NCBI GenBank assembly: GCA_025361885.1
Contig: JANYJF010000032.1
Coordinates: 1 to 57,252 of the forward strand
DNA length: 57,252 nt
Origin: Coriobacteriia bacterium
GTDB taxonomy: Bacteria; Actinomycetota; Coriobacteriia; Anaerosomatales; PALSA-660
Direction: 5' to 3'
The notes beneath the pieces were generated by a model, which saw only the letters and a program-made list of their open reading frames with translations, made no database searches and was not told the DNA's origin. Both the position numbers and the translations under genes were made by a program. Below are positions 1-7,665 of the stretch, in pieces (positions within the stretch are counted from its first letter, which is position 1; every line of letters begins with the position of its first letter).

Positions 1-329
1 TGACGGTCGACGGCGCGCAAGAGATGCAGCGAGTCGATCGAGTGGATCAGATGCGCACGACCGACGACGTCCTTGACCTTGTTGGTCTGCAGTGTGCCGA
101 TGAAATGCCAGCGCATCTGCGGGAACAGCGCCTGCTTGCCCGCGAACTCCAGCGTCCGGTTCTCGCCGAAGTCGGAGACGCCGGCCGCGATGGCCTGGCG
201 GACCTCTTCGACCCCCACGGTCTTGGACACGGCGACCACGGTCACTTCGCGCGGGTCGCGGGCGACGATGTCCGCGGCGTCCGCCACCTGTCTCAGTACC
301 GATCCATATCGCTGAGCGATCGCTGACAC
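1..329 (-). CDS. yggS: YggS/PROSC-family pyridoxal phosphate homeostasis protein (C-terminus cut by window edge)
   Basis: PLP-binding protein of the YggS/YlmE/PROSC family, thought to buffer free PLP and so affect amino-acid and vitamin B6 metabolism; it has no established enzyme activity. The 109 visible residues are the N-terminal part of the alanine-racemase-like TIM barrel. They include VVAVSK with the PLP lysine at residue 36, then FGENR, and WHFIGTLQTNK, the hallmark motif. The GTG start at 329 is preceded by GAAAGG and lies about 20 nt after the phoU stop. In many Gram-positives this gene lies between ftsZ/pgeF and sepF; here it follows the pst-phoU genes. The rest of the gene lies to the left of the window. 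Confidence 0.9.
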   Translation of the reverse strand, partial: MSAIAQRYGSVLRQVADAADIVARDPREVTVVAVSKTVGVEEVRQAIAAGVSDFGENRTLEFAGKQALFPQMRWHFIGTLQTNKVKDVVGRAHLIHSIDSLHLLRAVDR

Positions 330-348
330 GTCGGCACGCGCCTTTCGG

Positions 349-1020
349 TCAGGTCACGTCGGCGGGCGGCTCCGTCGGCTGCGACTCGAATGTGCCGGTG
401 AGCAGGTACTGGATGCGCTCCCCGATGTCCACGGCGTGGTCCGCGATGCGCTCGAGGTAGCGCGAAGCCATGACCATCGACGTCGCCCACTCGATCTCCT
501 CTTCGTCTTGCAGACGCGCGAGCTCGCGGAAGAACTGCTTGTAGAGGTGGTCGATCGGCTCGTCGAGCTCCTCGAGCTTGCGGGCGAGCTCGAGGTCGTA
601 GGTGTCGAGTGCCTCGAGGCATGCCTCCAGCACACGATGCACGAGGTTGCCCTGCGCCTGGATCAGGTCGCTCAGAGTCTGCGGCCCTCTGCGGTCAGCG
701 GTTCGCTTCGCGGACTTCGCGATGTTGACGGCGAGGTCGCCCATGCGCTCCATGTGCATGCCGATGTACGCCATCGAGTGAAGAAGGCGCAGGTCCCGGG
801 CCACGGGGAACTGCGTGGCGATGACCTCGAGCGAATGCTCCTCCACGGCCAGAGTCCGGCGGTCGATCTCGTCGTCGCCCGCGATCACGCGGTCCGCAAG
901 ATCGACGTCGCCGGTGACGAGTGCGGCCACCGAATCGGTGGTACGGTCCACGATGACCCGCCCGATGCTGAGCACCTCGGCCTTCATGTCCTTCAGTTCC
1001 TGCCGGAAGCTCTCACGCAT
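349..1020 (-). CDS. phoU: Phosphate signalling/transport regulator PhoU
   Basis: Cytoplasmic negative regulator that couples the PstSCAB phosphate importer to the PhoR-type sensor kinase. The 223-residue protein is all helical with two PhoU repeats; the metal-binding-type segments (MHMERMGDLAVNIA in the first half, YLERIADHAVDIGERI in the second) are clear. I chose the ATG at 1020 because AAGGGG lies about 11 nt upstream and the product then begins MRESFRQEL, as PhoU proteins do. An upstream in-frame ATG at 1074 would add 18 residues of atypical sequence. It is the distal gene of pstS-pstC-pstA-pstB-phoU. The 153-nt gap to pstB is unusually long for this operon. Confidence 0.95.
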   Translation of the reverse strand: MRESFRQELKDMKAEVLSIGRVIVDRTTDSVAALVTGDVDLADRVIAGDDEIDRRTLAVEEHSLEVIATQFPVARDLRLLHSMAYIGMHMERMGDLAVNIAKSAKRTADRRGPQTLSDLIQAQGNLVHRVLEACLEALDTYDLELARKLEELDEPIDHLYKQFFRELARLQDEEEIEWATSMVMASRYLERIADHAVDIGERIQYLLTGTFESQPTEPPADVT

Positions 1021-1090
1021 CGCGCTGACACCCCTTCGAGACTCGATCATCGCACCGCCGCGCACAGTCAGCACGCCGGTTCATCGTGAC

Positions 1091-1096
1091 AGTATA
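1091..1096 (-). promoter_or_regulatory. Possible -10 element upstream of phoU
   Basis: TATACT on the minus strand within the 153-nt pstB-phoU gap. No convincing -35 hexamer sits 16-18 nt upstream. The same gap has GC-rich complementary blocks (GGGGCCC near 1108 and GGGCCCC near 1160). It may allow separate phoU expression; this is weak evidence. Confidence 0.25.
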
Positions 1097-1173
1097 CCTG
1101 CCCCGATGGGGCCCGGGTTGCACGGGGGTTGAACGCTCCCAAGCCCGGGACGAAGCGCTGGGCCCCTGTGTGT

Positions 1174-1998
1174 CTATCCGAACCGGCCGGTGATGTAGTC
1201 CTCTGTCCGCCGGTCCCGCGGGCTGGTGAAGATGGAGGCCGTGCGGTCGTACTCGATGAGGTGCGCGGGCTCCCCTGCCACCTCCTGCAAGAAGAACGCC
1301 GTGTAGTCACTCACGCGAGCGGCCTGCTGCATGTTGTGCGTGACGATGACGATGGTGATGCGGTCTTTGAGCTCGGCCATCAGATCCTCGACCTTCTGGA
1401 CCGACGTCGGGTCGATGGCGGAGCACGGTTCGTCCATCAGCAGGACCTCGGGCTCGACCGCCAGGACCCTCGCGATGCACAGCCGTTGCTGCTGCCCCCC
1501 CGAGAGGGTCAGACCGCCACGGCCCATGATGTCCTTGACTTCCTTCCACACGTTCGCGCGCTTGAGCGACGCCTCGACGATCTCGTCGAGCTCCGCCTTC
1601 TTGCGGACCCCGTGGAGTCTCGGTCCGTATGCCACGTTGTCATAGATGGACATCGGGAAAGGGTTCGGCTGCTGGAAGATCATACCTACGCGGCGGCGCA
1701 GGTCGACCGGGTCGACGCCCGGTGCGTACACGTCGTTGCCGTCGAGTAGCACCCTTCCCTCGTTGCGGGTGCCGGGGATCAGGTCGTTCATCCGATTCAG
1801 GCAGCGCAGGAAGGTCGACTTGCCACAGCCCGACGGCCCGATGAAGGCCGTGACCGCGTTCTCTTTGATGCCGACCGTGATGTCGGTGAGCGCGTTGAAG
1901 TCCCCGTAGAAGAAATCGAGCTTCTGCACGGAGAACTTGTTCGCGTGGTTGTCGGTGGGGATGACCCCTGTCATGTGCGAGGCGAGCGTGTCGCTCAT
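1174..1998 (-). CDS. pstB: Phosphate ABC transporter ATP-binding protein PstB
   Basis: ATPase that powers high-affinity phosphate import with PstA and PstC at the inner face of the membrane. The product is 274 residues with Walker [10 protein letters not shown] at about 54-62, a Q-loop region ([13 protein letters not shown], characteristic of PstB), the signature LSGGQQQRL, Walker B VLLMDEP and the switch histidine in IVTHNMQQ. The ATG at 1998 overlaps the pstA stop by four bases (ATGA), arguing for translational coupling and for this start. The reading frame stays open far upstream through pstA and pstC, but that extension is a shadow frame. Confidence 0.96.
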   Translation of the reverse strand: MSDTLASHMTGVIPTDNHANKFSVQKLDFFYGDFNALTDITVGIKENAVTAFIGPSGCGKSTFLRCLNRMNDLIPGTRNEGRVLLDGNDVYAPGVDPVDLRRRVGMIFQQPNPFPMSIYDNVAYGPRLHGVRKKAELDEIVEASLKRANVWKEVKDIMGRGGLTLSGGQQQRLCIARVLAVEPEVLLMDEPCSAIDPTSVQKVEDLMAELKDRITIVIVTHNMQQAARVSDYTAFFLQEVAGEPAHLIEYDRTASIFTSPRDRRTEDYITGRFG

Positions 1999-2843
1999 CC
2001 CAGCATCCTCCTGTTCCTGCTGACGATGTATCGCGCGGTGAGGTTGAAGGCCAGGACCATGAGCACCAGCAGCAACGCAGTGCCGAAGGCCGCGGGCAGG
2101 TTGATGCCCTCCTGGGCGAGGAGCAGCAGGTGCACCGGCATCGTACGGCCGGGCTGCGTCGGGAGGATGGGCGCGTTGATCATGGTGCCCATCGTGTAGA
2201 TGACGACGGCGGTCTCGCCGGCCGCACGTCCGGCTGCCAGGATCACGCCGGTGATGATGCGGGGCGTCGCGGACGGCAGGACGATCCGGGAGACCGTCTG
2301 CCACTTGCTGGCGCCCAGGCCGTACGAACCCCAGCGTATGTACTTGGGAACGGCGCGGATCGCCTCCTCGGTGGTGCGCATGATGATCGGCAGGAGCAGG
2401 AACGCGAGCGCGAGCGCCGCAGCCATGACGGAGAAGCCCATCCCCATGCCTTCGACGAACGCGGCCAGACCGAACAGACCCATGACGATCGACGGCACCG
2501 AGGCCAGCGAGTCGGCTGCGAACCGGATGATCTGCACCAGCCGCCCCTGCACCGCGTACTCGGCAAGGTACACTGCGGCGAGCACGGCCACCGGTGTCGT
2601 GATGAGCATCGCCAGGATCGTCACGTACAGCGTCGCTTGGATGGTCGGCCAGATGCCGCCCTCCATGTTCACGCCGTGCGGCCAGCTGAATATGAACGCG
2701 GGTGTCAACTGACCGATGCCGTTGACGATCACGTAGAGCAGGATCGTCCCGAGAGCCCCTACGGTCGCGATCGCGGCGAGCCAGATCACGCCGAGCGCTA
2801 TCCGGTTCGTCGTCGTCTTGTTGACGCGTTCGCGCGACTGCAT
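1995..2843 (-). CDS. pstA: Phosphate ABC transporter permease PstA
   Basis: Inner-membrane permease half of the PstSCAB importer. The 282-residue protein has about six transmembrane helices and the MetI-type permease core. The EAA-like loop ([25 protein letters not shown]) contacts the PstB ATPase; [15 protein letters not shown] is the conserved PstA segment that follows it. It starts right after the pstC stop and its end overlaps the pstB start. Expression presumably rises on phosphate starvation as in other pst operons, but I could not recognise a Pho box. Confidence 0.95.
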   Translation of the reverse strand: MQSRERVNKTTTNRIALGVIWLAAIATVGALGTILLYVIVNGIGQLTPAFIFSWPHGVNMEGGIWPTIQATLYVTILAMLITTPVAVLAAVYLAEYAVQGRLVQIIRFAADSLASVPSIVMGLFGLAAFVEGMGMGFSVMAAALALAFLLLPIIMRTTEEAIRAVPKYIRWGSYGLGASKWQTVSRIVLPSATPRIITGVILAAGRAAGETAVVIYTMGTMINAPILPTQPGRTMPVHLLLLAQEGINLPAAFGTALLLVLMVLAFNLTARYIVSRNRRMLG

Positions 2844-3815
2844 CTATCCCACCTCCTTGCCGAAGCGGGAGATGATCCGGATCGTCGCTACGAAGATCAT
2901 CGAGATCACGAACAGGATGATGGCCACTCCGAACAGCGCGGTGCGATGGTCGCCCGCGGCGTACGGCATGTCCATCACGATCACCGTGGTCAGGGTCAGG
3001 AACGGCGCGAAGATGCCGTTTGGGATGACGGGCGCGTTGCCCGCCACCATCACGACCGCCATCGTCTCGCCGATAGCGCGTCCCATGCCGAGGATGATGG
3101 CATCGATGATGCCGATCTTGGCCGCCGGCAGCAGCACGCGCCAGATGGTCTGCCACTTGGTGGCACCCATCGCGTAGCTGGCCTCTCGGATGCCCTCCGG
3201 CACCGAGCGCAGCGCGTCCTCGGAGATCGCCGCGATGGTCGGCAGGATCATGACCGCGAGGATGATCCACACGGTGAACAGTCCGAAGCCCAGCCCGCCC
3301 GAGAACTTCGCGATGATCGGGCGAAGCAGGACCAGACCAAAGAAGCCGTACACGACCGATGGGATGCCCGCAAGCAACTCGACGGCCGGCCGCACCAGGT
3401 CGCGGATCCTGGGGTTCGCAACCTCGGAGAGGAAGACCGCCGTGCCGATCGCCAGTGGCGCGCCCAGTGCAAGGGCACCCAGCGTAGCGAGCATGGAGTT
3501 CACGATGAGGGTCAGGATCCCGAAATCGCCCTTGGTAGGATGCCACACGTACCCACCAAGGAAGTTGAACAGCCCGACCTTCGCGAAGATGGGCCAGCCT
3601 CGCCACCCAACGAACAGGAAGATAAGGGCAACGCCCGCGACCGCGACGCACGCGCATACCAGGAACAGGTTCTGGAGAGCCGCCTCCTTGAAGTACGTGG
3701 CGCGCGAGATGGTCGACAGCCCGCTGCCGGCTGATGGGGCCGCATCCGCGTTCGGACGTCCCGACCCTTCGCTCAATCGGACAGCACGATCATCGGGCTT
3801 CGGGTCCAGAGTCAC
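2844..3815 (-). CDS. pstC: Phosphate ABC transporter permease PstC
   Basis: Second membrane subunit of the phosphate importer. It has 323 residues, about six transmembrane segments after an N-terminal cytoplasmic stretch of roughly 45 residues, and the MetI-like domain with the EAA loop ([25 protein letters not shown]), then [16 protein letters not shown]. It abuts pstS upstream (pstS stop at 3817, a two-base overlap region) and pstA downstream with no gap, so the four pst genes are one transcription unit. Confidence 0.95.
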   Translation of the reverse strand: MTLDPKPDDRAVRLSEGSGRPNADAAPSAGSGLSTISRATYFKEAALQNLFLVCACVAVAGVALIFLFVGWRGWPIFAKVGLFNFLGGYVWHPTKGDFGILTLIVNSMLATLGALALGAPLAIGTAVFLSEVANPRIRDLVRPAVELLAGIPSVVYGFFGLVLLRPIIAKFSGGLGFGLFTVWIILAVMILPTIAAISEDALRSVPEGIREASYAMGATKWQTIWRVLLPAAKIGIIDAIILGMGRAIGETMAVVMVAGNAPVIPNGIFAPFLTLTTVIVMDMPYAAGDHRTALFGVAIILFVISMIFVATIRIISRFGKEVG

Positions 3816-3816
3816 G

Positions 3817-4656
3817 TCACTTCCTCCCTTCGGCTACAGGGAGGAACCCCGCGTCACGGACGACCTTGCTCTGGACTGCGGACGACAGCACGAAGTCCAC
3901 GTACTGCTTCGCCAGGCCCGAGGGCTTGCCCTTCGTGAAGAAGTGCAGCACCCGCGAGACCGGGTAGGTGCCGTCCGCGACAGTCTTCTCGGTCGGCTGG
4001 ATGCCGTCGATGGAGACCGCCTTGACCGACTTGTCGACGAAGCCGAGCGAGATGTAGCCCACAGAGGTCGCGCTGTCCGCGACGACGGAGCGGACCTGTC
4101 CGGTACCCGGCAGCACGGCCGACTTCGGATCGAACGGCGCCCCGCCAAGGACGATCTTGGAGAACGCCTCGCGGGTACCGGAAGCCTCGTCGCGGTTCAC
4201 GAGCCAGATGAGCTGATCCGATCCGCCGACGTCCTTCCAGTTGGTGATCTTGCCTTCAAAGATATCGGCGGCCTGCTTCGTGGTGAGGGCTCGGACGGGA
4301 TTGGACGGGTTCACTATGACCGCGATGGCGTCGAAGGCGATGGGCGTGTCGACCAGTCCGAGCGACTTCTCCTCCGGCTTGAGATCGCGCGAGGAGGTAC
4401 CGATGTCGCTGGTTCCCTTGGTGACCGATTCGATGCCCGCGGAGGATCCGACGCCGGCTACGAGCACGCGCAGGTCCGCGTGCTGCTCGTGGAACATCTC
4501 AGCGGCCACTTCCGCGATAGGCAGGATGGTGGTCGATCCGGTGACGGTCAGCTCGGTCTTGGCCGCTCCCGCCCGCGACGAGCAGCCAGAGACGAGCATC
4601 GCGGGAAGCACGACGGCGAGCACCAGGACACGAGCGGCGGAGCGGCGAAGGCTCAT
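3817..4656 (-). CDS. pstS: Phosphate-binding lipoprotein PstS
   Basis: Extracellular lipid-anchored phosphate-binding protein that feeds PstCA. The 279 residues begin with a basic, hydrophobic signal ending in the lipobox LVSGC, with the lipidated cysteine at 25. Phosphate-binding signatures follow: TVTGSTTILPI near the N-terminus, ASGTREAFSK in the middle (the Ser-Gly-Thr loop) and GYISLGFVDKSV. I chose the ATG at 4656 because it overlaps the pgeF stop as ATGA; an ATG three codons upstream (4665) is the alternative. Translation coupled to pgeF is unusual for a pst operon. Confidence 0.94.
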   Translation of the reverse strand: MSLRRSAARVLVLAVVLPAMLVSGCSSRAGAAKTELTVTGSTTILPIAEVAAEMFHEQHADLRVLVAGVGSSAGIESVTKGTSDIGTSSRDLKPEEKSLGLVDTPIAFDAIAVIVNPSNPVRALTTKQAADIFEGKITNWKDVGGSDQLIWLVNRDEASGTREAFSKIVLGGAPFDPKSAVLPGTGQVRSVVADSATSVGYISLGFVDKSVKAVSIDGIQPTEKTVADGTYPVSRVLHFFTKGKPSGLAKQYVDFVLSSAVQSKVVRDAGFLPVAEGRK

Positions 4657-5504
4657 CGGCCCCATCCGAGGACGGCCGCCAAGGCGCCGTGGCGCCCGGT
4701 GACACCTTCGGCTCGGAACGAGAAGTACGAGTCGGTGTTCTCGGCCGTGCAGATGTCGGCCACGAACACGCTATCCCTGGGCAATCCGACCTCGCTAAGT
4801 GTCTGGGACACGACAGCTCCGAGGTCCAACCGGTCCCGGGGCGGTGCAATCGTATCAGCGGCGTTTGGGAATTGCGACACGAATAACGACCGGAGGTCCT
4901 CGCCTACCGGGTAGTGGCATGGTCCGATCCGCGGTCCGACGTAGGCGACCAAGTCCGAGGGCTCGCAGCCCGCGCGGCGTGCGAGGAGTACCGCTGCCGA
5001 GGCGGGCAGCCGGCCCAGCGCACCCTTCCATCCTGCATGGACCACGGCAACGGCTCGGACCGGCCTGATGGCCACGATGATGACCGGCACGCAGTCAGCG
5101 AAGCACAGGAGCAGCGGCGTGTCCGGCTCAGCGGTGATCAACGCATCGGTCTCGGGCAGCGGCGGAGCCTCGCCGAGGCGCGCGAACGCGCCCATGCCGG
5201 CCGATGCGCCCGCGACCTCCCGCGTGCGCAGCCCGTGCACCTGCTCCGCCATCGTGAGGCGGGACCTGAGCGGTTCGATATCGAGTGCCTCCAGCAGCGT
5301 AGAGCGGTTGTCGTCCACGCTGGACGCGTCGTCGCCCACGTGCGACGCAAGGTTCAGCGACGAATAGGGGGCGCTGCTTCGTCCCCCCGTGCGCTGCGTG
5401 AACGCGATCAGAATGCCCCACGACGCGCGCAACTCGGGGTCCATCAGGGCCCTCACGCCCGCGCGCGTGAGGGCCTCGAGGTTCGGAGTGTGCTGAGCGG
5501 GCAT
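4653..5504 (-). CDS. pgeF: Purine nucleoside phosphorylase / laccase-domain protein (YfiH, PgeF)
   Basis: Member of the YfiH/YlmD family (formerly called polyphenol oxidase), known for a zinc site with purine nucleoside phosphorylase or deaminase activity, and in E. coli as the peptidoglycan-editing factor PgeF. The 283 residues contain the zinc ligands in QVHG (His90), FADCVP (Cys138) and VHAGWKG (His156), plus the family motif YSSLNLASHVGDD. The start is uncertain: ATG at 5504 or 5531, neither with a strong ribosome site. The gene normally lies between ftsZ and yggS; here the pst genes follow it, and the pstS start overlaps its stop. Confidence 0.92.
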   Translation of the reverse strand: MPAQHTPNLEALTRAGVRALMDPELRASWGILIAFTQRTGGRSSAPYSSLNLASHVGDDASSVDDNRSTLLEALDIEPLRSRLTMAEQVHGLRTREVAGASAGMGAFARLGEAPPLPETDALITAEPDTPLLLCFADCVPVIIVAIRPVRAVAVVHAGWKGALGRLPASAAVLLARRAGCEPSDLVAYVGPRIGPCHYPVGEDLRSLFVSQFPNAADTIAPPRDRLDLGAVVSQTLSEVGLPRDSVFVADICTAENTDSYFSFRAEGVTGRHGALAAVLGWGR

Positions 5505-5582
5505 GGCTGTTCCCGTCGGCCGTCGCGGCATCCGCCCGGATACATCTGGCGCGAACGTGTCGGTTCGGTGACACTTATCGTA

Positions 5583-5611
5583 CAGGGTACGCGCCGCTCG
5601 CGCGGCACCTG
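5583..5611. other. Small inverted repeat in a divergent intergenic region
   Basis: Between pgeF (minus) and the plus-strand gene at 5655 there is a nested inverted repeat: GCCGC (5593-5597), loop TCGC, GCGGC (5602-5606), flanked by CAGGGT and ACCTG. It could be a transcript leader structure for either gene or an operator. No clear promoter hexamers were found here. Confidence 0.3.
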
Positions 5612-5654
5612 TGGGGTAGGAACCATATGGCTGCTGCCGGGAGGGGGTGCATCA

Positions 5655-6206
5655 ATGAAGCGGTCATTGAGGTTTTTCGGTTCGCTCGCCACGTTCGGCA
5701 CGGTCCTCGCGGTCGCGGCTCCGGCGTACGCGGCGGACTACAGCTCATCTGGAAGTGATCCCGCCGCCGGCGGGATCGTGTGCGGCACCTGGTTGTGCAT
5801 AGGCTTCTTCTCGCTGATCGGCCTCGCTCTGTTCATCCTGTGGGTGTGGATGACGATCGATGCCTTCGGGCGCCAGGAGTACGAGTTTCCCAACAGTACG
5901 GGGAACAGCAAGAACACATGGATCATCCTGATGCTCGCGGTGGGGCTTCTGCTCCAGGCCTGGGGCGTCATGGCGCTGATCTACTACTTCATGGTGTTCA
6001 GGAAGATCAAGCGCGGCACGGTCGCTCCGCAGTGGGCGGGCAGCGCCCCCACGGCGCCTCAGGCGCCGACCTACGCGCCGCCCGCACCACCGGTACCGAC
6101 CTACGCGCCGCCCGCACCACCGGTACCGACCTACGCACCGCCCGCACCTCCGGCGCCGCCGGCGCCGCCTGCGCCTCCGACCGATCCTGGTCAGCCGCCC
6201 GCGTAG
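5655..6206 (+). CDS. Small membrane protein with PLD-nuclease N-terminal-like (PLDc_N) helices and a proline-rich repeat tail
   Basis: Function unknown. The 183-residue product has a Sec-type signal ending AYA-AD around residue 26, then two hydrophobic helices (about 40-65 and 85-108). The pattern resembles the PLDc_N module found at the start of cardiolipin synthases and in short stand-alone proteins: WVWMTIDAFGR, then NTWIILMLAVG, then YYFMVFRK. The last 50 residues are Pro/Ala-rich and include three copies of PTYAPPAPPV. The ATG at 5655 has an excellent GGGAGGGGG about 7 nt upstream. It is the only plus-strand gene in the left 24 kb, lying alone between ftsZ and pgeF, and ends at a strong terminator. 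Confidence 0.85.
   Translation: MKRSLRFFGSLATFGTVLAVAAPAYAADYSSSGSDPAAGGIVCGTWLCIGFFSLIGLALFILWVWMTIDAFGRQEYEFPNSTGNSKNTWIILMLAVGLLLQAWGVMALIYYFMVFRKIKRGTVAPQWAGSAPTAPQAPTYAPPAPPVPTYAPPAPPVPTYAPPAPPAPPAPPAPPTDPGQPPA
6066..6155 (+). repeat. 30-bp tandem repeat, three units, coding for PTYAPPAPPV
   Basis: Three head-to-tail 30-bp units at 6066-6095, 6096-6125 and 6126-6155, each starting CCGACCTACGC. The first two are identical and the third differs at a few positions. The units are in frame with the gene at 5655 and give a repeated decapeptide, a typical site of copy-number variation. Confidence 0.95.
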
Positions 6207-6231
6207 GCGCCATCACCAGGGGCACGTTATA

Positions 6232-6264
6232 GAGGCCTGCCGCCGGGAACCGGCGGCAGGCCTC
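6232..6264. terminator. Strong hairpin terminator between convergent genes
   Basis: Perfect 15-bp stem (GAGGCCTGCCGCCGG with its exact complement) and a GAA loop. It lies between the end of the plus-strand gene at 6206 and the end of ftsZ at 6376, so it probably serves both directions. There is only a short T tract on the plus side. Confidence 0.85.
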
Positions 6265-6375
6265 TTCGCTATTCGGGTCCCACCCAGTGGAGCCGCAGGG
6301 CGCGGCATTCGCCGCTAAACAGCCGCGCGGGATCGCCGGTCGCGACCGGCGCCCACGTCTAGACTCTCGGTCGCA

Positions 6376-7461
6376 CTACCTGCGGCGCAGGAACGCAGGG
6401 ATGTCGAGCTCGTCCTCAGGCATGGGCTCGAACGTCGGGACCGATGAGGCGCCGACGAGCGACTGCACTGACTGGTCCCCGCCGAACTCCATCGACTGTT
6501 GCTGCTTGCGGCGACCCTCGAAGCCGGTCGCGATCACAGTCACACGGATCTGGTCCATCATCGAGTCGTCGATGACGGCACCGAAGATGATGTTCGCCTC
6601 GGGATGCGCGGCAGCGGCGACGACTTCGGCCGCCTCGTTGACCTCGAACAGACCCAAGTCGCTCCCGCCCGCGATGGAGAGGAGCACCCCCTGCGCGCCC
6701 TCGATCGAGGACTCGAGCAGCGGGCTTGAGATCGCGGCTTTGGCGGCGTCGTGCGCGCGGTTGTCGCCGCTCGCGATACCGATGCCCATCAGTGCGCTGC
6801 CGGCGTCCGCCATGATCGTACGGACGTCCGCGAAGTCCAGGTTGATCAGGCCCGGCACCGTGATCAGGTCCGTGATGCCCTGGGTGCCCTGGCGCAGGAC
6901 GTCGTCGGCGATCCGGAAGGCGTCAAGGATCGACGTCTTCTTCTCGGCTACCTGCAACAGACGGTCGTTCGGGATGATGATGAGTGTGTCGACGACCTCT
7001 CGCAGGCGCTTGATGCCCTCGTCCGCCTGCAGGGCCCGCTTGCGGCCTTCGAACGCGAACGGGCGGGTCACGACGCCGACTGTCAGCGCGCCGATCTCCT
7101 CCTTCGCGATCTGGGCGATCACGGGCGCCGCGCCGGTGCCGGTGCCGCCGCCCTCGCCCGCGGTTATGAAGACCATGTCAGCGCCTTGGAGCGCCTCCTT
7201 GATCTCGGCACGGTTCTCTTCGGCAGCCTGAAGACCGACGTCAGGGTCCGCGCCGGCACCCAGTCCCTTGGTCAGCCCCACTCCTACGTGGACCTTGTAG
7301 TCCGCATCCGACATCAGCAGTGCCTGTGCATCGGTGTTGACGGCGATGAACTCGACGCCCTTGACGCCGGCCTCCACCATGCGGTTCACCGCGTTCGAAC
7401 CGCCACCTCCGATACCGATCACCTTGATGACGGCCAGGTAGTTCGCTCCGGTCTCCAACAT
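6376..7461 (-). CDS. ftsZ: Cell division protein FtsZ
   Basis: Tubulin-like GTPase that polymerises into the Z ring. It has 361 residues. The GTP-binding signature GGGTGTG is at 104-110, preceded by [10 protein letters not shown]. The T7 catalytic region and a short variable linker follow. The C-terminal peptide [12 protein letters not shown] (about 350-361) is the type that binds SepF or FtsA. The ATG at 7461 is preceded by GGGAGGGGACAG, a good ribosome site, so a start nine codons upstream is unlikely. It follows the L,D-transpeptidase gene, from which a hairpin and an AT-rich leader separate it, so it may also have its own promoter. Confidence 0.98.
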   Translation of the reverse strand: MLETGANYLAVIKVIGIGGGGSNAVNRMVEAGVKGVEFIAVNTDAQALLMSDADYKVHVGVGLTKGLGAGADPDVGLQAAEENRAEIKEALQGADMVFITAGEGGGTGTGAAPVIAQIAKEEIGALTVGVVTRPFAFEGRKRALQADEGIKRLREVVDTLIIIPNDRLLQVAEKKTSILDAFRIADDVLRQGTQGITDLITVPGLINLDFADVRTIMADAGSALMGIGIASGDNRAHDAAKAAISSPLLESSIEGAQGVLLSIAGGSDLGLFEVNEAAEVVAAAAHPEANIIFGAVIDDSMMDQIRVTVIATGFEGRRKQQQSMEFGGDQSVQSLVGASSVPTFEPMPEDELDIPAFLRRR

Positions 7462-7530
7462 CTGTCCCCTCCCGCTTCCGGGAATCATCTACGTCTAAGG
7501 CTCTACTTGAGGGTTAGCCTACCAGCAGAA

Positions 7531-7557
7531 CACTAAATGTTTGCATAAAGGTTAGTG
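7531..7557 (-). promoter_or_regulatory. AT-rich palindromic element in the ftsZ leader
   Basis: CACTAA (7531-7536) and TTAGTG (7552-7557) form perfect outer arms, with ATG/CAT-like inner complementarity, in a patch much richer in A+T than its surroundings. A TTGACC -35-like hexamer is at 7561-7566 on the minus strand, but no good -10 was found at the right distance. It could be an operator or part of an ftsZ promoter. Confidence 0.35.
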
Positions 7558-7605
7558 CCAGGTCAAGAGCTGATCCAAGGGAATTCTCGCGGTGTGTCCA
7601 AACCA

Positions 7606-7632
7606 AGAGGCCGGGCGCATGGCCCGGCCTCT
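7606..7632 (-). terminator. Hairpin after the L,D-transpeptidase gene
   Basis: An 11-bp perfect stem (AGAGGCCGGGC and its complement) with a 5-nt loop, followed on the minus strand by a moderately T-rich tail. It lies between the L,D-transpeptidase stop and the ftsZ start and probably reduces read-through from the upstream wall genes. Confidence 0.7.
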
Positions 7633-7665
7633 CATCTGGCTGGTGGTGAGGTGTGTCTATCGTGC

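Noticed and set aside
1999-3657. Extension of the pstB frame upstream, giving an 827-residue protein
   Set aside because: The added part is out of frame with pstA and pstC, which are complete, and is Arg/His-rich nonsense. pstB has an ATGA coupling at 1998.
5655-6206. Proline-rich tandem repeats as a CRISPR-like array
   Set aside because: The units are directly adjacent without spacers and are in frame within a coding sequence.
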